A program made the translations under genes and the position numbers. A DNA stretch of 64,000 nucleotides, from assembly GCF_032598905.1 (NCBI RefSeq), contig NZ_CP122458.1, positions 8,147,001 through 8,211,000 of the forward strand, written 5' to 3'. This document shows, piece after piece, positions 51,586-59,543 of the stretch; positions within the stretch are counted from its first letter, which is position 1, and every line of letters starts with the position of its first letter. The notes under the pieces are model-generated. The model had not been told where the DNA came from. It was given only the letters and a program-made list of their open reading frames with translations, and did not search any database. This DNA is from Streptomyces sp. 11x1 (GTDB lineage Bacteria > Actinomycetota > Actinomycetes > Streptomycetales > Streptomycetaceae).

Positions 51586-52053
51586 CTACGCGGTCATGCG
51601 GGACCACGTGGGCGTGGTCCCCGTCACCCGGCACAGCGCCAGGTACAGCGGTATCGGCGGCGTATAGGGAATCGTCCCCTCGGGCCTGAGGATCAGCCCG
51701 GGAGCGGCCGCACCGTCGGAGACCAGCGCCCCGGTGGTGTAGCGCACGGGCGACGGCCACTCCAGCGCGTAGTCGGAGTCGGCCGGCACGATCCACCACC
51801 AGTGGGCACGGTCGGCGTAGACGCAGCCCACGCGGGGCAGCCGGGGCAGGACCATCGGACCGAAGCGGGCCGGGACGGCGACCGCGTCGCATCCCATGGG
51901 CGCGGTCATGCCCTCGGGCAGGGGGATGGGGCGGGTCGGCGCGGCGGAACGCTGGGCGCGGCGCAGTCTGGTCAGGGTGTCGAGGCTCACCACGCGAGCC
52001 ACTCTGCCCCCACCGGGGGGCCGAGCGGGACCGATCGACGCGCTCACACCCAT
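51586..52053 (-). CDS. Hypothetical protein linked to the regulatory trio
   Basis: A 155-aa soluble protein with VVSLDTLTRLRRAQRSAAPT, VPARFGPMVLPRLPRVGCVY, ADRAHWWWIVPADSDYALEW and EGTIPYTPPIPLYLALCRVT. The aromatic HWWWIVP segment stands out. I do not recognise a family. The start is uncertain: ATG at 52053 (overlapping the previous stop by 10 nt), or GTG at 51993 or 51990. It lies directly downstream of the HATPase gene on the same strand and is probably co-transcribed. Confidence 0.7.
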   Translation of the reverse strand: MGVSASIGPARPPGGGRVARVVSLDTLTRLRRAQRSAAPTRPIPLPEGMTAPMGCDAVAVPARFGPMVLPRLPRVGCVYADRAHWWWIVPADSDYALEWPSPVRYTTGALVSDGAAAPGLILRPEGTIPYTPPIPLYLALCRVTGTTPTWSRMTA

Positions 52054-52808
52054 TCGGCCCCCGTCCGCCGTCCGGCCTGGGGCCGGACTCCGACTTCCGT
52101 ACGACATTCGAAACCCGTGCGGTACCCGGCCTCGGCACCGCCGCGGTGGCCCTCGACGCCCTTCACGCGGAAGGACTCCGCCTCACCGGGCCGACCCTCG
52201 GCCGGCGGCTTCTTCGCACCCCAGCCCAGATCGGACCGGGCCGCCGTGTCCGGGCTCCCGCCCGCGCCCAGGGTGATGTCCACGACCGGCTCGGGTGTGA
52301 CCGCCGGCGCGAGGGGGGCGAGCAGTCCGCGGGGCACGTCGGCCCACACCAGGAGCCCCGGACCGACCGGCTGGGCACCCCATGAGCGGCAGAGGGACTC
52401 TATGAGGAGCAGACCCCTGCCGTGTTCCTCCTCGGGCCGCTGCGGCGAGGGGTGCGGCTCGCCGGGCGCACAGCCCTCGTCCCGTACCGCTATCCGCACC
52501 AGCTCGTCGCCGTCGGACAGCTCGCAGACGATCTGGGCGCTCGCGGTGTGCACGATCGCGTTGGTCACCAGTTCGGACACGACGAGGGCGGCGGTGTCGC
52601 AGGTGTCCTCGCAGAGGGCCCAGCCTGTGAGCTGGTCACGGGTCACCCGCCGGGCCTGGGCCACGGCACCCGGGTGCGCGGCCAGCTCGAATCGGAACCG
52701 GCGCTCGGCGATTGTCTCGGGGCGCGCCCCGGCGGCCGGACCGGGACCGACACGGTCACCGGCGGCGTCTGTTCCTAACGGCGCAGGGGGCGGAATCACG
52801 CTTGCCAC
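52044..52808 (-). CDS. HATPase-domain (anti-sigma/RsbW-like) regulatory protein
   Basis: A 254-aa protein with a GHKL ATPase domain (about 30-150): RRFRFELAAHPGAVAQARRV, the N-box DTAALVVSELVTNAIVHTA, LVRIAVRDEGCAPGEP and the G-box HGRGLLLIESLCRSWG. This is the RsbW/SpoIIAB-like form common in Streptomyces. The C-terminal 100 residues are low complexity. Together with the divergent XRE regulator and DUF397 protein it forms a whiJ-like developmental regulatory cluster. The GTG at 52808 is supported by gene context; upstream codons overlap the operator region. Confidence 0.87.
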   Translation of the reverse strand: MASVIPPPAPLGTDAAGDRVGPGPAAGARPETIAERRFRFELAAHPGAVAQARRVTRDQLTGWALCEDTCDTAALVVSELVTNAIVHTASAQIVCELSDGDELVRIAVRDEGCAPGEPHPSPQRPEEEHGRGLLLIESLCRSWGAQPVGPGLLVWADVPRGLLAPLAPAVTPEPVVDITLGAGGSPDTAARSDLGWGAKKPPAEGRPGEAESFRVKGVEGHRGGAEAGYRTGFECRTEVGVRPQAGRRTGAEWV

Positions 52809-52840
52809 TATCGCCCCGCCGTGAACAGGTTGGCAAGTGT

Positions 52841-52861
52841 CACTCTGAAAATTGCAGAGTG
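52841..52861. promoter_or_regulatory. Candidate operator in the whiJ-like divergent region
   Basis: CACTCTG-N7-CAGAGTG is a perfect 7-bp dyad (52841-52847 and 52855-52861) with an A/T-rich centre, 33 nt upstream of the HATPase start. Such sites commonly lie between these divergent regulator genes in Streptomyces; the XRE protein is the likely ligand. Confidence 0.6.
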
Positions 52862-52942
52862 CCGTGTGACTCTCTGAACGGTCGTGGCACACTGCACGCA
52901 ACAGCACGTGTAGCGGCGCCAGTTGGAAATCCCTCGCACAAC

Positions 52943-52971
52943 GTTCGTATGTACGCACAGTGTTCGTATGT
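52943..52971. repeat. Direct repeat GTTCGTATGT in the divergent promoter region
   Basis: GTTCGTATGT occurs at 52943-52952 and 52962-52971, a 19-bp spacing close to two helical turns. It sits 115-140 nt before the XRE regulator start and may be a second protein-binding site. Confidence 0.6.
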
Positions 52972-53085
52972 GTACACGCGCGGGTGCGACGCGCGAGGTC
53001 TCCGTACGGCGCCGCAAGGCTGTCGGCACCGGGATGGGCCGAACATCGACGCAGGTCAGCGCAGGGTCACAGGAAGAGAGGCGAG

Positions 53086-53946
53086 ATGAGCGAGCCGCGG
53101 TCCGCGCCGACGGTCGGGCAGGTCGTGCTCGGTCGGCGTCTGTTGGACCTGCGTGAGCGCGCGGGCATCAGGCGCGAGGACGCCGCACGCGTCCTGCACG
53201 TCACCGCCGCAACGGTCCGCCGCATGGAGACCGCCGAGGTCGCCCTCAAGATTCCCTACCTGCAGCTCCTGCTGAAGGCGTACGGGGTCGGTGACGAGGA
53301 GGCCGAGACCTTCGTCCAGCTCGCCGAGGAGGCCAACAAACCCGGCTGGTGGCAGCGCTACCACGACATCCTGCCGGGCTGGTTCTCCATGTACGTCAGC
53401 CTGGAGGGCGCGGCCTCCCTGATCCGCGGCTACGACCCGCACTTCGTCCCCGGCCTCCTGCAGACCGAGGGCTACGCCCGTTCCGTCATGACCTCGGGCG
53501 CCATCGGCCAGACCAAGCCCGCGGACATCGAGCGCCATGTCGACCTGCGCATGCGACGCCAGGAACTGCTCACCCGTGAGGGTGCGCCCCGGCTGTGGTT
53601 CGTGATGGACGAGACCGCCCTGCGCCGCCCCGTCGGCGGCCCGGCGGTCATGCGCGCCCAGATCGACCGACTGCTGGAGGCGATGGAGCTGCCGCATGTG
53701 ACGGTGCAGGTCACCACGTTCGACACAGGACCGCACCCCGGAACGTACGGGCCGTTCGTCCTGTTCCGTTTCGCCATGCCGGAGCTTCCGGACATGGTCT
53801 ACAGCGAGTACCTGACCGGCGCCGTCTACCTGGACGACCGCTCCGAGGTGGCGACCCACCTCGAGGTCATGGACCGCATGGCGGCGCAGGCCGCCACGGC
53901 ACAACGCACGAAGGAGGTCCTCCGGGACCTCCGCGAGGAGCTCTGA
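53086..53946 (+). CDS. XRE-family regulator with DUF5753 domain (WhiJ-like)
   Basis: A 286-aa regulator. The N-terminal helix-turn-helix (about 12-70) has LGRRLLDLRERAGIRREDAA, RVLHVTAATVRRMETAEVAL and LQLLLKAYGVGDEEAETFV. A DUF5753 domain follows (about 105-280) with IRGYDPHFVPGLLQTEGYAR, FVMDETALRRPVGGPAVMRA and VTVQVTTFDTGPHPGTYGPF. Such proteins pair with DUF397 partners to control development and antibiotic production (WhiJ, BldB-linked families). The ATG at 53086 has AGGAAGAGAGG upstream. DUF397 follows 9 nt later. Confidence 0.93.
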   Translation: MSEPRSAPTVGQVVLGRRLLDLRERAGIRREDAARVLHVTAATVRRMETAEVALKIPYLQLLLKAYGVGDEEAETFVQLAEEANKPGWWQRYHDILPGWFSMYVSLEGAASLIRGYDPHFVPGLLQTEGYARSVMTSGAIGQTKPADIERHVDLRMRRQELLTREGAPRLWFVMDETALRRPVGGPAVMRAQIDRLLEAMELPHVTVQVTTFDTGPHPGTYGPFVLFRFAMPELPDMVYSEYLTGAVYLDDRSEVATHLEVMDRMAAQAATAQRTKEVLRDLREEL

Positions 53947-53955
53947 AGACACCGA

Positions 53956-54240
53956 ATGGAATTCATCAAGTCGCAGTCGCAGACGCGCACACGCACACAG
54001 TCGCGCAACCGCGTCTACAACGGCATGCCCGCCCGGGAGCTGGGCAGCGAGGGCTGGCACAAGCCCTGGAGCGGAGGCAACGGAGGGAACTGCCTGGAGG
54101 CCATGAAGCTCGCCGACGGCCGGATCGCCGTACGGCAGTCCACCGACCCCGACGGACCGGCGCTGATCTACACGCCGGACGAGATGAACGCCTTCATCCA
54201 GGGTGCCAAGGCGGGGGTGGCCGACTTCCTGCTCTCCTGA
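53956..54240 (+). CDS. DUF397 domain protein
   Basis: A 94-aa protein. The DUF397 part is visible as GWHKPWSGGNGGNCLEAM, DGRIAVRQSTDPDGPALIYT and PDEMNAFIQGAKAGVADFLL. The N-terminal 22 residues are Arg/Gln/Thr-rich and unusual for the family, so a start at 54022 is possible, although neither start has a clear ribosome site. It probably binds and modulates the XRE regulator encoded just upstream. Confidence 0.88.
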   Translation: MEFIKSQSQTRTRTQSRNRVYNGMPARELGSEGWHKPWSGGNGGNCLEAMKLADGRIAVRQSTDPDGPALIYTPDEMNAFIQGAKAGVADFLLS

Positions 54241-54331
54241 GGCCTGTTGCGCCCTCCCTGTTGTTCAGCCTATCCCCCTATGTTGGCCCTGAATTGATCA
54301 CTTACCGCCGCGGAACCTCATGGAGTTCGTC

Positions 54332-55135
54332 ATGAACGGGCGTCCCCTCGTCGGGATCGACACGAGCAGACCTCACCCCGCCCGGATGTACGACTGGTAC
54401 CTCGGCGGAAAGGACAACTACCCCGTCGACGAGGCGATGGGCCGGCAGATGCTGGCCCTCGACCCCCGCGTACCGGTGATGGCGCAGGTCAACCGTGCCT
54501 TCATGCACCGCTCCACCCGCTGGCTGGCCGAGCACGGCGTCCGCCAGTTCCTCGACATCGGCACCGGTATCCCGACCGAGCCGAACCTGCACCAGATCGC
54601 CCAGCGGGTCGCCCCCGACGCCGTCGTCGTCTACTGCGACAACGACCCCATCGTGCTGGCCCACGCGGGGGCCCTGCTGCGTGGTACGCCGGAGGGGCGC
54701 ACCGAGTATCTGCAGGCCGACGTGCGCGACCCGCACGCCGTCGTCGAGGGCGCCAAGAAGGTCCTCGACCTCGGCCGGCCCGTGGCGCTCTCGCTGATCG
54801 CGCTGCTGCACTTCGTCTCCGACGAGGACGGCGCGCACGCCCTGGTGCAGCGGCTGATGGCCGAACTGCCCTCCGGCAGCTATCTGGTCGTCACGCACGC
54901 CACCGCCGACTTCACCCCGGAGGAGTCGAAGGCGGCCACGGAGAAGCTCAAGGCCGCCGGTGTCACCCTGGCGCTGCGCTCCCGCGAGGAGTTCGCCCGC
55001 TTCTTCGACGGCCTCGAACTGGTCGACCCCGGCGTCGAGGTGCCCCACCACTGGCACCCCGAACTCGGCGACCCCGTCCCCGGCCAGGACGACGGGGTCA
55101 TCCCGGGGTACGGGGCGGTGGCCCGCAAGCCGTAG
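54332..55135 (+). CDS. SAM-dependent methyltransferase, SAV2177/DUF574 family
   Basis: A 267-aa protein. The family opening VGIDTSRPHPARMYDWYLGG and KDNYPVDEAMGRQML are followed by SAM motif QFLDIGTGIPTEPNLHQIAQ, VVVYCDNDPIVLAHAGALL, YLQADVRDPHAVVEGA and LSLIALLHFVSDEDGAHALV. This actinomycete family is abundant and its substrate unknown. I chose the ATG at 54332 because GGAG lies 6 nt upstream. It follows the DUF397 gene by 91 nt. Confidence 0.9.
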   Translation: MNGRPLVGIDTSRPHPARMYDWYLGGKDNYPVDEAMGRQMLALDPRVPVMAQVNRAFMHRSTRWLAEHGVRQFLDIGTGIPTEPNLHQIAQRVAPDAVVVYCDNDPIVLAHAGALLRGTPEGRTEYLQADVRDPHAVVEGAKKVLDLGRPVALSLIALLHFVSDEDGAHALVQRLMAELPSGSYLVVTHATADFTPEESKAATEKLKAAGVTLALRSREEFARFFDGLELVDPGVEVPHHWHPELGDPVPGQDDGVIPGYGAVARKP

Positions 55136-55162
55136 AGCGGCGTAGGGAACCGGTGCACGACC

Positions 55163-55194
55163 GCGCGGCGCGGGCCTCTCGGCCCGCGCCGCGC
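55163..55194. terminator. Bidirectional terminator
   Basis: A perfect 14-bp stem (55163-55176 with 55181-55194) with loop TCTC lies between the convergent stops at 55135 and 55219. Confidence 0.88.
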
Positions 55195-55218
55195 ACTCCT
55201 ACGCCTTGCTGCGATCGC

Positions 55219-55944
55219 CTACACGTACGACCAGATCCGGCGCGGCGCGTCGACGAGGCGGCTCACCGCGACCACCGGCAGCGGCGGCTGCGCCGTGTCG
55301 CGCTCCCGCTCCAGCATCAGTCCGTAGTAGATCTGCTCGATCGACGGCGGCCCGACCGACAGGTTGCGCCAGACCGCGCCCGGCGAGTCCTCCTGCCCGG
55401 TCTTCACAAGATAGGCCGCGGCCATCGTCCCCGTACGGCCGACCCCGGCGCCGCAGTGCACGAACACCGGCCCGGAGCTCTCGGAGACCGTGTCGAGCAG
55501 ACGCTGTGCCTGCTCGGGCGTCGGGGTCTGCCCGTCACGCATCGGCACCCGTACGACGTCGAGGCCCGCCTCGCGCGGCAGGGCGAGCTGGGCGGCGCTC
55601 AGCTTCTCCGCGCGCAGGTCGACGACCGTGGTGAAGCCGAGATCGGCGAGCGCCCGGTACCCGGTGGGGGAGGGGGCTGCCCCGCGCCACAGCTCGCCGT
55701 CCGTGCCGACGGGCTGGAAGTTGTGGATCCCCTTCACCGAACGCGTCCCCTCGGGCACCGAGGTCGTCTCCCGCGCCACGTACGTCATCGCCAGGACTCC
55801 CAGGGAGCCCGTGGCCCAGATGGCGAGGTAGCCGAGCAGCACACCGATCAGCACACGCGCCACCTTGCGGCGCAGCGAGCGGGGACGGGCGGAGGGGGCG
55901 GAGAGATCCGGGCGTACGGGCGGAGGTGCGACAGAGACAGACAT
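55219..55944 (-). CDS. Membrane-anchored protein tyrosine/dual-specificity phosphatase
   Basis: A 241-aa protein. A basic N-terminus (SARPRSLRRKVARV) precedes one membrane helix (LIGVLLGYLAIWATGSLGVL, about 36-60). The phosphatase domain has LWRGAAPSPTGYRALADLGF, TTVVDLRAEKLS and the signature loop VFVHCGAGVGRTGTMAAAYL with the CX5R active site. The catalytic domain is probably extracytoplasmic if only one helix is present. Substrate unknown. The ATG at 55944 begins the protein; upstream sequence is AT-rich promoter-like DNA. Confidence 0.87.
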   Translation of the reverse strand: MSVSVAPPPVRPDLSAPSARPRSLRRKVARVLIGVLLGYLAIWATGSLGVLAMTYVARETTSVPEGTRSVKGIHNFQPVGTDGELWRGAAPSPTGYRALADLGFTTVVDLRAEKLSAAQLALPREAGLDVVRVPMRDGQTPTPEQAQRLLDTVSESSGPVFVHCGAGVGRTGTMAAAYLVKTGQEDSPGAVWRNLSVGPPSIEQIYYGLMLERERDTAQPPLPVVAVSRLVDAPRRIWSYV

Positions 55945-56081
55945 GAATGACCCGGGGGTTGGGGACGGGGGTCTGTCCGGAATCGTAGCCTGCCCGACAT
56001 AAGCGCTCTGTCTGTTTGTGTGCCACCTCACTTCTTTTGCGGTGTTTGTGGGTATCTTGTCCTATCTGTTGATCTCCAGGG

Positions 56082-56966
56082 TCACGGCTGGTCCGCGTCG
56101 CCGATGCCCACCACGGTGAGGTGCGCGCGGTCCACGTCAGCGTCCTCCAGGCAGCCGCGCAGCCGCAGCTGGTCGTGATCGGTGAGGGAGGGGCGGACGA
56201 CGGCCGCGAACATCCCGTCGCCGAGTTCGCCCAGCGTGGTCCGCCGCAGCGGCACCGACGTGGAGTTCCGGCAGCGCTCCCAGGCCTGTGACGCGGCCAT
56301 GGCCTGCCGTTCGGCGCTCGGGGGAACGCCACGCATGTCCACCCGGACCAGCACGGACGTCGCCTCTGCCCCGTTCCGCTCCTCCTTCCTGGTCTGCGTG
56401 AGGTCGGCGAGCCCGACCACCAGCGAGACCAGCACGGCGACGCCGACACCCACGGTGATCAGCCGCCCCGCCCGCCCCCGGCCGCCACCGGGCGCAGCCG
56501 TGTCCTCCAGATCGGCGTCCGGCGCCGGATCGGGCGCCGTGAGCACCGCCAGCTGCCCGGCCAGGTGCCGCTCCGCCGTCGGCCGGGCCGCGACCGAGGC
56601 GATTCGCTGCACCAGCCACGCGATCCCCGACAGCACCACACCGGTGATCAACAGCACGGGCACGAAGACATACGTCCGGCTCGCCGGATCATCCAGCCAA
56701 CGGAACCGGTCACCGCGCTCACCGCTGTGCGTCTGCCGCAGCCGGGCCAGCGCGTCCTGCTGCCGACGGTCGCTCTCCCTGATCCGCTCCTCGATCCGCG
56801 CCAGCCGCCCCAACAGCACGAGGCCCAGCAACAGCACCCCGACGATCAGGAGCAGCACCCCGCTGAGGATGGCCCGCTGCCACTGCCACCGGTAGAGGTA
56901 GACGACGAAGTAGACGCTCGCGCCGACCACCGCCGCGCCCCCGAAGAGGTAGGCGAGGCGCCGCAT
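56082..56966 (-). CDS. Multi-pass membrane protein coupled to the PEP-utilising gene
   Basis: A 294-aa protein with two N-terminal helices (YLFGGAAVVGASVYFVVYLY, ILSGVLLLIVGVLLLGLVLL), a charged coiled-coil stretch (RIEERIRESDRRQQDALARL), a third helix (VFVPVLLITGVVLSGIAWLV), a fourth (VGVGVAVLVSLVVGLADL) and a C-terminal extracytoplasmic domain with two cysteines (AWERCRNS, LRGCLEDA). No family recognised. Its ATG overlaps the upstream stop (TGATG), so the two genes are translationally coupled. Confidence 0.8.
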   Translation of the reverse strand: MRRLAYLFGGAAVVGASVYFVVYLYRWQWQRAILSGVLLLIVGVLLLGLVLLGRLARIEERIRESDRRQQDALARLRQTHSGERGDRFRWLDDPASRTYVFVPVLLITGVVLSGIAWLVQRIASVAARPTAERHLAGQLAVLTAPDPAPDADLEDTAAPGGGRGRAGRLITVGVGVAVLVSLVVGLADLTQTRKEERNGAEATSVLVRVDMRGVPPSAERQAMAASQAWERCRNSTSVPLRRTTLGELGDGMFAAVVRPSLTDHDQLRLRGCLEDADVDRAHLTVVGIGDADQP

Positions 56967-59239
56967 CACGAACCCTCCGCCCGTACGTCGCCGGTGCCCC
57001 CGTCGACCGTCACCCGGGTCCCCGGCGGGAAACGGCGCACCGCGTCGTCGATGCCCACCACGGCCGGCACACCGAACTCCCGTGCCAGCACCGCCAGATG
57101 GGACAACGGGCCGCCCGTCTGCGCCACCAGCCCCGTGACACGCGGCAGCAGCGGGGCCAGCGCCGGATCGAGCGTCCGGACCACCAGCACGGCGTCCGGC
57201 GGCCCGCTCCCCTCGCCGTCCCACACCGTGCCCATGCCCCGGCCGCCGGACACGCCCCGGCCGCCGTTCCCGTCTCCCGCGCCGGACGGCCCGGTGGCGC
57301 GGTCGGCGACGACCACACCGCCCTCCGCGAGCCGGAACCGGTCCGGGAGCGGAGCGGACGCGGGCCGGGGCAGCCGTTCCGCGAAGTCCTCCGGCAGCCC
57401 ACCGGTCTCCAGGGCCGTCATGAGCTCCTTCCACCGCAGCAGCCCCACCCGCCGGGCCTCACCCAGCACACCCCGGACGAGCAGCCGGTGCGCCGCCTCC
57501 CGCACCAGTCTGACCTGCAACTCCTGCACCCAGCGGACCCGCAGCCGCAGGGCCTCGCGCGGCGGCAGGGCGCCCGGGGAGACGTGGCCCGCGCGCCGCG
57601 CGGACGGAAGGGGGGCCGTGGCCGTGGTGTCGCCTCGGGCGCCGGCGGTGGAGGAGGGGCGTGCGGAGGGGGAGTGCGAGGAGGCGGGTGCCAGGGCGGT
57701 TTCCGGGGAGAGGTGCGGGGCGGGGGTGACCGAGGAGGTCGCGGAGGCGCCGTTGGGGTGGACGGGCTCCGGTGGGGGCAGCCGCAGATCGCCCCACAGG
57801 CTCGGAGCCGTCAGGGCGAGGACCACGGGTTCGGCGGCCACCACCTGGTGGTCCGGCAGGCTCCGGTCCCGGTACCTCGACTCGGCGAGCGTCGCGAGAG
57901 CGGCCCCCGCGGCCGTGACGCGGGGCTCGGGGAGGAGGGCACCCGTGAGGGCCTCCTGAGCGTGGAGCGAGACCAGGACGGAGCGTGTCCAGCGCAGGGT
58001 CGAGATCAACTCGACGGTCGGCAGGTCTCCGGTCGGCGGGGTCTCGACCAGCCGCCTGTCGACGTCGGCCACCAGGTCCGTCGCCAGACCCGGCAGCGTC
58101 GAGGTCAGCCGCCCCACCCGCCAGGCGGCCCCCAGCCGCCGGGCCCCCGGCGCCGGGTTGAGCCACGCCAGCCGGGGATGCCTCGGCGGGACGGCACCCA
58201 GCAGCCGCAGGTCCGCCGCGACCCGGCCGCCGACCGCCACGACCACCGGCGCCGACCGCAACCGCCGACGCGACGCGCTCCCGCCGAGCCCGAGCGCGAT
58301 GGCGAGCCCCCGGGCCATCGGCGCCACCCACAGATCCTCCTCCAGCGGCTCCAACCGCCCCGGCAGGGTCTCCGCCACCGGCCCGGGACCGAGCAACCGG
58401 GCGCCACGCGGCGGACGGGGACCCATCGCCGTGATCGGACGGCTCTGGAGCAACCACAGCCGTCCGTCCTCGTCGAACGCGAACTCGATGTCCTGGGGCC
58501 CGCCGAACACCCGGGCGGCCCGCCGGGCCAGCCGCGCCAGACGACGCAGTTCACCGCCGGTGAGCAGCGCCCCGCCGTCGGACGAATCCGTCCGCAGCAG
58601 CCGACCCCACCGGTTCACCCAGTGACTCGTCCCGGGCTGCTCCCCGCTCACCAACGTGTCGGGCCCGCCCCGCACCGCGCTCACCAGCATCCGATCGGTC
58701 CGCCCGGCCACGGGGTCCGCGCCGAACAGCACACCCCCGACCCGGGCCCTGAGCATCGGCTGGACGAGCACGGCCATCGGAGCGCTGTCACCGTCGGGCC
58801 CCCGGGCCGAGCCCAGCACCGTGCGCACCGCCGCCCGAAACTCCTCCCACCCCCGCACATCGAGCACCGAGTCGAACCGTCCCGCCAACGAGGACTCCTC
58901 CGTGTCCTCCTGCGGCGAGGAGGACCGCACCACCAGGGACAGCGCCCCGTGCCGGGACAACTCGGCCCAGGCGCGCGACAGGTCCCGTAGATCGTCGGGG
59001 TCCCACAGGTCGCCCGGGTCCGGAGGGGCGTCAGGGATCACGAAGCCGGGCAGCACCGGCAGCCCGGCGCGGGCCGCCCGCGCGAGGTGGGCCGCCTTCG
59101 ATCCGGTGAGCAGAGGCAGAGAGGCCGTCGGCCGGCTCAGCGGGACGACGCGAGAACCGAGAGTGCCGCCGCTCCGGGGCGACGCCCCGCCGTGCGCACC
59201 TGCTCCGTGATCTCCGTGACGTTCGTCGAGCGCCGTCAT
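56966..59239 (-). CDS. PEP synthase-like protein (rifampin phosphotransferase-like architecture)
   Basis: A 757-aa protein. The N-terminal ATP-grasp/pyruvate-binding domain (about 25-290) has LLTGSKAAHLARAARAGLPV, ALSLVVRSSSPQEDTEESSL, VLVQPMLRARVGGVLFGADP and DIEFAFDEDGRLWLLQSRPI. The C-terminal swivelling phosphohistidine domain (about 690-755) has LVAQTGGPLSHLAVLAREFG with the catalytic His and TRVTVDGGTGDV. A middle region (about 290-680) with a Ser/Pro/Ala linker separates them. This domain order is shared by PEP synthases and rifampin phosphotransferases. The PEP-binding barrel of PEP synthase seems absent. ATG at 59239 with GGGAGGG upstream. Confidence 0.82.
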   Translation of the reverse strand: MTALDERHGDHGAGAHGGASPRSGGTLGSRVVPLSRPTASLPLLTGSKAAHLARAARAGLPVLPGFVIPDAPPDPGDLWDPDDLRDLSRAWAELSRHGALSLVVRSSSPQEDTEESSLAGRFDSVLDVRGWEEFRAAVRTVLGSARGPDGDSAPMAVLVQPMLRARVGGVLFGADPVAGRTDRMLVSAVRGGPDTLVSGEQPGTSHWVNRWGRLLRTDSSDGGALLTGGELRRLARLARRAARVFGGPQDIEFAFDEDGRLWLLQSRPITAMGPRPPRGARLLGPGPVAETLPGRLEPLEEDLWVAPMARGLAIALGLGGSASRRRLRSAPVVVAVGGRVAADLRLLGAVPPRHPRLAWLNPAPGARRLGAAWRVGRLTSTLPGLATDLVADVDRRLVETPPTGDLPTVELISTLRWTRSVLVSLHAQEALTGALLPEPRVTAAGAALATLAESRYRDRSLPDHQVVAAEPVVLALTAPSLWGDLRLPPPEPVHPNGASATSSVTPAPHLSPETALAPASSHSPSARPSSTAGARGDTTATAPLPSARRAGHVSPGALPPREALRLRVRWVQELQVRLVREAAHRLLVRGVLGEARRVGLLRWKELMTALETGGLPEDFAERLPRPASAPLPDRFRLAEGGVVVADRATGPSGAGDGNGGRGVSGGRGMGTVWDGEGSGPPDAVLVVRTLDPALAPLLPRVTGLVAQTGGPLSHLAVLAREFGVPAVVGIDDAVRRFPPGTRVTVDGGTGDVRAEGS

Positions 59240-59543
59240 CGAGCACCCTCCCGGACCGGCCGTCAACAGGGGGGACGCGAAGGAGGGGCCCTACGCCTGA
59301 CGACGGAACGAAGGATGGGGGCAGGCCACCACCGGATTGTGGGGTGCCCGCGCGGCGACAGCGGTGACGTACCTCCTGACCTCAATGGTCCCACCGCCCT
59401 GCTTTTCCTGTCGACCGGGAACCCTTCGGTCGGCGACCCACCGCCCCACACCGACTCACCGACCAACCGACGCACCGCCCCGCCGGCCTGCCGCGCCGTA
59501 GGGTCGGCAGCGCAGCCGGGCGACTGCTCAGCCGGGCTGCCGC

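Noticed and set aside
53956..54021. DUF397 protein N-terminal 22 residues as a separate peptide
   Set aside because: They are in frame with DUF397 and too short to judge; treated as an uncertain start choice.
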